From: Rhizomys pruinosus
Lineage: Eukaryota; Chordata; Mammalia; Rodentia; Spalacidae
Assembly: GCA_009823505.1 (NCBI GenBank)
Contig: VZQC01005889.1
Coordinates: 1,376,594 to 1,440,593 of the forward strand
Length of the DNA: 64,000 nucleotides
Direction of reading: 5' to 3'
Position numbers and translations under genes: made by a program. The notes below the pieces were generated by a model that saw only the letters and a program-made list of their open reading frames with translations, was not told the origin of the DNA and did not search any database. Position 1 is the first letter of the stretch. The number at the start of each line of letters is the position of its first letter. Positions 57,055-64,000 of this stretch are shown piece by piece.

Positions 57055-57290
57055 TGTTAGGTTATGGCACTCCCATCCCCACCCCAAGTAAAGAGACAGC
57101 AAGGTTAGGCGCTCCGAAACAGGTTTATTCTGACGTACTGGGTCTGAGCTCAAAGGGAGAAGAGCCAGCAGCAAATGATGTCATTGGTCCAAATCTAGAT
57201 AAAAGTCAACTTTTATATGCCAAAGTTTCTTTAAGTCTCATTAGTTACCAGAAGACTACTCACTTTCCATGTCACGTTGTGGGTTCCCCA
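57055..57290 (-). repeat. LTR-like sequence
   Basis: On the minus strand: TGGGGAACC start, TATATAAAAG-like box (complement at 57,211-57,217), AATAAA (complement at 57,124-57,129), a CTGTCTCTTTACTTGGGG U5-like stretch and an end of CTAACA. The order fits a short LTR, but no family or target-site duplication is confirmed. Confidence 0.45.
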
Positions 57291-57582
57291 GTAAGCATAT
57301 TCTGAGATGTAATGGGTTTGTTTGGGTTGATTTAATTCCTGCTAGGTTTTTGCATTTAAGACATTTAGAGCCTGTGACCTGTGCAAGGTCACAAAGCAAA
57401 CAGGGCTGTACTTTACTAGGTGGTGGATGACATGGGTTCTCATAGAAGGCCTGTGAATGGAGGAGAAATGATTGTCAATGGAGGTAGGCGTGGGAAATTA
57501 GCAGAGTGTGTCCGAAAATGACTGCCTGGGAGAAGAGAAAAATCATTTAGATATAAAAATACAGACATGGTTTTAAGAATTC
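57291..57582. other. Unassigned sequence; possible MIR scrap
   Basis: GTGCAAGGTCACAAAGCAAACAG near 57,385-57,405 resembles a MIR core. Too short to be sure. Confidence 0.3.
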
Positions 57583-57590
57583 TGTCTTAG

Positions 57591-57979
57591 GGGGCTGGAG
57601 AGATAGCCTAGTGGTTAAGAGCGTGCCCACTGCTCTTGCAGAGGACCCGGGTTCAATCCCCAGCACCCATATGGTGGCTGAGAACCATCTTTAACTCCAG
57701 TTCCAGAGGAATCCAATGCCCTCTTCTGACCTCCACGGCATTGCATGACATGCATGACACGGGTGTACCAACCTACATGCAGACAATACACTCATACACA
57801 TTAAAAAATCAATTAAAGAAGCTGGGTGTGGTGGCACATGCCTTTAATCCCAGCACTTGGGAGGCAGGGTCAGGTGGATCTCTGTGAGTTAAAGCCAGCC
57901 TGGTCTACAGAGCAAGCTCCAGGCCAGCTAGGACTAAAGGGAGACCCTGTCTCAAAAAGAGACCAAAAAAAATTTTTTT
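57591..57979 (+). mobile_element. B2-B1 composite with one outer target-site duplication
   Basis: Full B2 (57,591-57,820) followed directly by full B1 (GCTGGGTGTGGTGG, 57,821-57,979). The 8-bp duplication tgtcttag lies at 57,583-57,590 and 57,980-57,987, outside both; none is seen at the internal joint. Confidence 0.85.
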
Positions 57980-57987
57980 TGTCTTAG

Positions 57988-59550
57988 AAACTTAATTTCT
58001 ATCTCCTTGCAAAGACAGTAGAGTTGAAGTAATATCTTCTGATGAAAGTAAGAAGACTTTTCTTTCCACTTTAAACCTCCAAATATTTTTATAGTTGCTC
58101 AACACTGATAAGGGTATATTTTTGTTGTATTGTGATAATTTTCTTTGGCATATTTTGAAGGCAGTGAGTTATTCTTCACTATGTATTGCAGGTTCAAAAT
58201 GTTCTTTTTCATCCTGTATAGCCAAAATACATCCAAAGAAACTCAGAAGTTAACATAAGCTGTACAGCCTAATGTTCTAGATTCAAGCATGTGATTATAG
58301 GGGGAAATGTTTCTTTTTCTTCTCCATTATAGAATAATGAAGCAGGAAAGCATTAGATGCTCCTGAATGCACAAATGGGTCATGTGTATCTTAATGTGAG
58401 TCTCTGCTATAGCCTATCCCATTCTTACCTGCCTGTGTTGAGCACTGAGCCAGCTCTTCATTCCACCCTCAATTTTTTGGAATGAGGAACAAGGCACCTT
58501 TGTGTACTGTGCTTCTTCTGCTCCCACGTTCCTTTCCCAGCTCTCTGGGCAATACTCCCATATGTCCTTGAATTGATGCTGGTCCAGGCACACATCACAT
58601 GGTGGCTCTGAGCTTTCAGTCTATCTGCAGCAGCATGAAGCTAGTTTGCCAGGTTCATTTCATTTAACTTCATATCGTAGGCACTGGGCTAGTTCTTCAT
58701 CTTTTTAACCATAAGACAGATTCCTGTGGACAGTCTGACCCTCACAGGATGGCCCCATTCCTCTCATTGCCAAAGAGGACTCCATGACTCACTCCTAACA
58801 TTCTGCACTGATTCATTGTTCTCTGTCTCCCTGGAAAGGAACTTGAATTGATATATTGATGTAATGCTTTTGTGGATTGCTCCCTATTTGTCAATCACCA
58901 CTGAGGTTGTTATTCTGCCCACCTCTGTTCTTCAGTCCGCATGCTTAGCCAGCCTCCCTTTAACTCTGAAGCGCTGAAAGCACCAGCTATGATGCAATGC
59001 TTAATGTGGAAGCTGAGCTTGTTCTTTATAACCCTTAACTGTCATCAGGAGCATGATATCTTTATAAGGTAAAACTGCACTGTGTTTCTTACTTCAGGTC
59101 ATAGTCTATAATAGATTTATTAATAAAAAGATTAAAACATACTTCATTCTCTCTACAGTGAGATTGAATTTGATGTGGGAGACCTCCAGTCTTAGATGGT
59201 TAAAGAACCCAAACACCCCACACAAGTTACATGCATAATGATTCTAGTGAATTCAAAAAAATTCTAGATCTCAAGAATCTTTATCCCTTTTTCTTTCCCC
59301 ACTGAAATAGAACCAGGAAAGAAACCAACTGGGAAACCTTAGAGCAGTCCTCCAGTCTGTGATAGAGCTAATATACTGAGCAAGGAAAGTGGAAAATGGC
59401 ATCCTCATAACAACAGAAATCGAAAGAATTTATCAACATTAACACATATTTTAATATTAGAGCTGTCACCCCTGGGAACCAGTAATGAACTGCTACTCTG
59501 TCAGTGCTTTGGGAGCACTCTTTTTTTGTTTTTGTTGTTGCTTTTATGTT
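57988..59550. other. Unassigned intergenic sequence
   Basis: 1.56 kb without a recognisable repeat, coding frame or RNA gene. Confidence 0.5.
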
Positions 59551-59582
59551 GTGTGTGTGCGTGTGTGTGTGTGTGTGTGTGT
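59551..59582. repeat. (GT)n microsatellite
   Basis: About 16 GT units with one GC interruption. Confidence 0.95.
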
Positions 59583-59634
59583 ACACATGCAAGCCAACCT
59601 CGTGTATGTTGTTCCTTAGGATAGTTGCCCTGCC

Positions 59635-59853
59635 TTGTTTTGGGAGACTGAATCTCTCAGTGGGACCTCGGGATCAATAATTCAGCAAGGCTGTCTGGAC
59701 AGTGAGCTTCGGGACCTTTCACCTCTGCTTGCTCAGTACTGAGATTATAGCCTGTGCATTATGCTCAGATTTTTATGTGAGTGCTAAGGACTGAAATCAA
59801 TTCCTCATGCTTGCACAGCAAGAACTTTACACACCAAACTATCTCCCCAGCTT
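59635..59853 (-). mobile_element. B4/RSINE1-type composite SINE
   Basis: Antisense. A B1-like part (GGGAGACTGAATCTCTCAGT, AATTCAGCAAGGCTGTCTGG) is joined to an ID-like part (CTCATGCTTGCACAGCAAG, CCAAACTATCTCCCCAGC). The order B1-like then ID-like on the antisense strand is that of the B4 family. Confidence 0.75.
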
Positions 59854-59884
59854 GTGATCATCCCCCTCTATTTAACTTTGAAAA

Positions 59885-60005
59885 TATGGCATTATTACCC
59901 TGTCTTTACATGGAAAGGAAATGAAGGCTCAGGTAGATTAAGCAATTTGTCTAGGGTCACACAACCAAATGACTGAGCCAAAATTAGAAGCTAGGTGTGT
60001 TTGAT
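59885..60005 (-). mobile_element. MIR SINE (ancient)
   Basis: GAAATGAAGGCTCAGGTAGA, TTAAGCAATTTGTCTAGGGT, CACACAACCAAATGACTGAG: complement of the conserved MIR core. Confidence 0.85.
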
Positions 60006-61611
60006 TTTTTTTTTATCTGTTTTACCCAATAAACTAGGATGAGTCTCCTCAGTCATCAATTTGTTCAGAGACTGCATCAGCCACATTTTATACAGATAAA
60101 TAAAATGAAATGGAACACATTTTCTGATAAAATAGAAAGCTGATTTCCACCTAAGTCCTGATTTCCCTTATTAGTTTTGTTTTTCTTTTTCTGCTCGTGC
60201 AGATGTTGGCCGTGTCTTTGCACATAGCCAGCCAAATTGACCAGCAAATCACTTCAGCAAACTGTTTGCATCAGTTAGGTCATCTGTGACTGATGGACTG
60301 GTTTCCTGGGGCCTGGCAGCTCTGAGGATCAGGAATGGCCTTGCTGGGTAGTTATTACTATGGGGGCCATCTGCTCATCATCTTTGCTTTGAAACTTGCT
60401 CCTTATCTTAGTGAAACATTTTAATGTCAAATTATAAATATGAAGAGGATTTATACTTGGTTTATACTTTTCAAACAGTAATAGCAATCATGTTGATACA
60501 ACTGGTTTACCCTTCAAGAGGACCCAAGGGTGACGATAGCACTCTGGGGAGCAGGCCAATTGCAGGCCTTGAATCTGCTATATGGGGACTAGGTTATCAC
60601 CTTTTCTTCCTTTCATTTCCTTGCTTTTCATTTTATCTTTCTCTTTTCATTTTTGAAACAAATATAGATTAATCTGTCTCACAAATCTAATATAGATTTA
60701 AACATTAATGCTGAATGAAAGAAAGGCAGAAAGGAAGAAAGAAGTTAAAGGACAACAGTATATACTCAAGAGGAAGTACAGGCTTTTAATCAGTCACTGA
60801 CATTCAGTTTTTCTTATGTATATAGTTCCTGAATTCTGGGATTTCTTACTCCTTCTTTCCCTTTTCTTTCCATCTGTTCCTCTTCTACTTCCTTTTATTT
60901 CTGATTGGAAAACTCCAAAACTATTAAAGCACAAGAAGAACAGGAAAATGGGCAGACATGAAGAAAGAAGAAATTCTAAAGTAACTGAGGAGAATTAAGT
61001 TCCTGGTGCCTGAGGGACTGAAATCACAGAACCAATTGTGTCCTAGAGAGGGAGTATTACAAAGTGTGTCTTCTCCTGTATAACACAATGGCAGGTGGGA
61101 ATTCTAGTTTATGTCCACCTGGCTTGAAATCTTGTTTTATGAAGGTTCCCCATGACCTGTACTACATCCGCCCTCTCCACATACAAATGCATAATTTTTC
61201 ATGATGTTACATTTGAGGACTGGACTGTAATTCTCAATATTGGTCCAAAGTTCTTTGTTAGTATGGGTGGGACTACTGTCACTCACCTGCAACTTCACTG
61301 AAGTATTGCTCTTATCCTTGCCAACTTTCACACGGATATTTTCCTCTAGGAAGCTTGTGCTAGAACAGGTTGCATATGTCATCTCTGGGTACAACTTTGT
61401 CCTCTATGTACACAAACCCTCTGTATACCTTAGCTGTTATTCATTGTAGCGGTTTCATATACTTCTCCAAGAGAGAACACATCTCCTACTGTGGTCTCCT
61501 TAGGCAGTTCCAGTGAACAGCTTTGCCCATTTCAACACAGCTGGATTCATATCAGCATAAAATAAATAGATTAATACACCAGGTTAGACAGTATAGAAAA
61601 TAAATATGTTC
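60006..61611. other. Unassigned intergenic sequence
   Basis: No repeat, RNA gene or convincing exon recognised. Short frames at 60,424, 60,816 and 61,137 (minus) show no known motif. Confidence 0.5.
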
Positions 61612-61616
61612 GCTGT

Positions 61617-62023
61617 TGTTCTAGTTTGTCTTCCATTGCTGTGACAAAACACTCTGACCGACACCAACTTGGGGAGGAAAGGGTTTATTCAGCTTACATC
61701 TCCTGGGTCACAGTTCATCACTCAGGGAGCCCAAGGCAAGAACTCAGGGCAGAACCTGGAGGAAGGAGCTGAAGCACAGGCCATGGAGGAATGCTGTTCA
61801 CTGGCTTGCTCCCCTGGCTCATGCCCAGCCTGCCTTCTTATATGGTATACAACAACCTGCCCAGGGTGGCACAACTCATTGTGGGCTGGGCCCTCCCACA
61901 CTGTTCAACAATCAAGGCAATACTCCGCAGATGTGGCCACAGGCCAATCCAATGGAGCCAATTCCCCAGTTGAGGCTCCCTCAACCCAGGTGTGTCAAGT
62001 TGATACTAAAGCTATCCAGCACA
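61617..62023 (-). repeat. 3' terminal repeat of LTR element B
   Basis: 407 bp, direct repeat of 63,205-63,611 with a small number of substitutions. On the minus strand: TGTGCTGGATAGC start, a CCATATAAGAAGGC promoter-like box (complement near 61,836-61,846), AATAAACCC (complement near 61,680-61,690) and a CTAGAACA end. Confidence 0.88.
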
Positions 62024-62477
62024 ACTGATTCCTTGTCAACTTGACACACAAAACACAACACTATTAAACCACCACCTTTCCAGTTCTTATCCCCAAAGTA
62101 TGATGTTAACATTAATCACAACCTAAGACAGTACAACCTTAAAAGCCCCACAGTCCTTAAAATGTCCAAACGCTTAAAAGTTCAGTCTATTAAAAGTCTC
62201 TTAACTGTGGGCTATTGGAAAATCCAAAACAAGTACTGTCTTATTTCAAAGGGAAGAATCAGGCACTCTCAAAAAAACCTTAAGTCCAGCAAAGTAGCTC
62301 AAGGCTGGACACCTGGGATTCACTCATGATCTGGGCTCCAAAGGGTTTTGGGAGCTCCCCTGCTCTGACTCTGCTGTCTGTGGCACACACAGCTCAACTC
62401 GCAGGCCCAGGCCGACTCCATTTCACAACTGCTGCTGCTCTTGGTGGTTGTCCCATGGTCCTGACATCTCCAAAAAG

Positions 62478-62990
62478 CTGGGGTCGCCACTGAAACTGAG
62501 GCAGCACCTTCACCAATGGTCTCTTCTGAGAACTCTTCTGAGAAGCTGAGACCTCAGCTTCTCTCCATCACCCCTGAAATCCTGGGGTCTTCACTGCAAC
62601 CGAGGTGCACTTCCACCAATGGTCTTTCCTGACCTCTCACAGTGCCAAGCCTTGGCTGCTCTCTGTGACTCCCTCAAATTTCAACACCAGAACCATATAG
62701 GAGACTCTTACACACTACAAAGTCCTGCTTCTGGCTCAAGATGGAAGCTCAGGCCCCTTCTGGAACACAGCTTCTGTGTGCTGACCCTGAAGAAATTCTT
62801 CCCAGAAGATTTCACCACAGTGATGCTGGTCTCTTGTTACTTACCACTGATTTTTCAGCCCCAGCTAACCAGCATCAATTGTCCCAGTACAACAAATATT
62901 TCCCTTCAGGTTCTGGTCTCTTGTTACTTACAGCTTATTCTTCAGCCCCAACTGACCAGAACCCACAGATTAAACAGTCCTGATGATCTC
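62478..62990 (-). repeat. Internal tandem duplications in LTR element B
   Basis: Two decayed direct duplications. CTGGGGTC...CACCAATGGTCT units start at 62,478 and 62,582 (period about 104). CTGGTCTCTTGTTACTTAC units start at 62,826 and 62,913 (period about 87). Confidence 0.8.
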
Positions 62991-63187
62991 TGCTTCCCTT
63001 TGAAACTAGAAACTTCACAAGCCAGGCCTCCATCTTCTTGGATGGACAAATCCTTCAGCAAAACTGCTCCAAGTGCCATAGCAACAATCTTTAGGCATTC
63101 AATGATCTTCCCAGCCTAAAGTTCCAAACACCTCCAGAATCCTTCCCCAAAACACCAAGGTCAGGTCTGTCACAGCAATACCCCACT

Positions 63188-63199
63188 CTTCTGGTACCA
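63188..63199 (-). other. Primer-binding-site-like motif (tRNA-Leu type)
   Basis: Minus strand reads TGGTACCAGAAG, beginning 5 bases inside the element from the CTAGAACA end of the 5' terminal repeat. It matches the tRNA-Leu complement used by ERVL/MaLR elements. Confidence 0.68.
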
Positions 63200-63204
63200 A
63201 TTTC

Positions 63205-63611
63205 TGTTCTAGTTTGTCTTCCATTGCTGTGACAAAACACTCTGACTGACACCAACTTGGGGAGGAAAGGGTTTATTCAGCTCACATCTCCTGGGTCACA
63301 GTTCATCACTCAGGGAGCCCAAGGCAGGAACTCAGGGCAGGAACCTGGAGGCAGAAGCTGAAGCACAGGCCATGGAGGAATGCTGTTCACTGGCTTGCTC
63401 CCCTGGCTCATGCCCAGCCTGCCTTCTTATATGGTACACAACAACCTGCCCAGGGTGGCACCACTAATTGTGGGCTGGGCCCTCCTACACTGCTCAACAA
63501 TCAGACAGTACTCCACAGATGTGGCCACAGGCCAATCCAGTGCAGCTAATTCCCCAATTGAGGCTTCCTCAACCCAGGTATGTCAAGTTGACACTAAAGC
63601 TATCCAGCACA
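63205..63611 (-). repeat. 5' terminal repeat of LTR element B
   Basis: 407 bp, same boundaries and landmarks as 61,617-62,023. In element orientation this is the upstream repeat because the primer-binding motif adjoins it. Confidence 0.88.
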
Positions 63612-63616
63612 ACTGT

Positions 63617-64000
63617 TTATTACTTAAAACTAACCTGGTCAGCAAAAGAAGCACCAGAAGGTCCAATCTGTCTCTTGCTGAATATGCAAATCCAAATGAG
63701 CTCTGTTACATGTATTCGAGTCTTTCCTTTTGTTTCATCTCGGTTTACATTGCAAATGCCTCTCCTGATCTTTCCTTAGGTCTTCTTTCAGAAGTAGCAC
63801 ACCAGGACTGGTGGATTCATTTCCATATAATTTTTCTGGTTGTTAATCTATGTCTATGGGTCAAGGTCCAATTGCTGTGAATTTGAATGGAAAAAATGTG
63901 GTGGTATGTAATTCCAGATCTCATCTTTATTTAATCTACTTTCCACTATGTTGGTGTTTCTTTTCACTGCCAATCATTTCACTATCATGCCTTTTTCTAC
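63617..64000. other. Unassigned intergenic sequence
   Basis: No repeat or coding feature recognised before the window end. Confidence 0.45.

Larger units (their letters stand above)
61617..63611 (-). mobile_element. LTR-type nonautonomous retroelement, copy B (complete)
   Basis: Complete 1,995-bp element on the minus strand: 407-bp terminal direct repeats at 63,205-63,611 (5') and 61,617-62,023 (3'), TG...CA termini, a 1,181-bp internal region, and a tRNA-Leu-like primer-binding motif 5 bases inside the 5' repeat. The flanks gctgt (61,612-61,616) and actgt (63,612-63,616) match at 4 of 5 bases, as expected for an old 5-bp target-site duplication. The internal region has no retroviral reading frame; frames of 119-166 codons (61,669, 62,619, 63,380 plus strand) are antisense to the element and have no known domain. 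It is therefore nonautonomous and probably mobilised by ERVL-type proteins. Confidence 0.82.

Noticed and set aside
62619..63119. 166-codon open frame
   Set aside because: Lies antisense within the noncoding internal region of LTR element B and is built partly of decayed tandem repeats; no known domain.
63380..63880. 166-codon open frame
   Set aside because: Crosses the boundary of a terminal repeat into flanking DNA; the homologous stretch in the other terminal repeat (61,791 on) breaks elsewhere. Chance frame.

Overview
This window is mammalian intergenic DNA, almost certainly from a muroid rodent. Diagnostic signs are abundant tRNA-derived B2 SINEs, 7SL-derived B1 SINEs, B4/ID-like pieces, rodent (Lx-type) L1 3' ends and L1 5' UTR monomers, on a background of ancient MIR and L1M relics. 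I found no host protein-coding gene, no exon chain and no structural RNA gene. The only recognisable coding sequence is degenerate L1 ORF1/ORF2. Species cannot be fixed from the sequence alone.

Layout. 1-1,790: a rearranged L1 ORF2 fragment with a B2 at its inversion point. 1,969-9,641: a nested block in which an LTR-type element (about 0.4 kb terminal direct repeats and a tRNA-Leu-type primer-binding motif) carries a B1, a nearly full-length dead L1 (3,363-8,903) and a B2. 9.6-20 kb: unassigned DNA, an antisense L1 3' end, a B2/B1 composite SINE, a MIR, an AT-rich palindrome, solo LTRs, and an L1 insertion carrying an inverted copy of its own upstream flank (14,965-15,682). 20.4-25.9 kb: two 5'-inverted (twin-primed) L1 insertions nested in older L1 3' ends. 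22,241-29,338 and 31,827-38,907 are two copies of one 7.1-kb block. The second copy sits where the body of a full-length L1 should be: L1 5' UTR at 31,476, L1 3' end at 38,908-39,345, and a 16-bp target-site duplication outside both. Copy 2 also carries many small indels in patches, so it may be an assembly artefact. 39-48 kb: LTR-like sequences, ancient L1s and SINEs. 48.6 kb: a microsatellite cluster. 50.9-58 kb: a SINE-dense zone with two B2+B1 composites that share single outer target-site duplications, plus a third twin-primed L1 (56,060-56,779). 61,617-63,611: a second, complete, minus-strand copy of the LTR-type element found at 1,969-9,641.

The window therefore reads as a history of nested retrotransposition, not a gene neighbourhood. 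Its most informative features are insertion scars: target-site duplications, twin priming, a fold-back flank copy, composite SINEs, and a short nonautonomous LTR element defined by two copies. I saw no sign of a new gene system.
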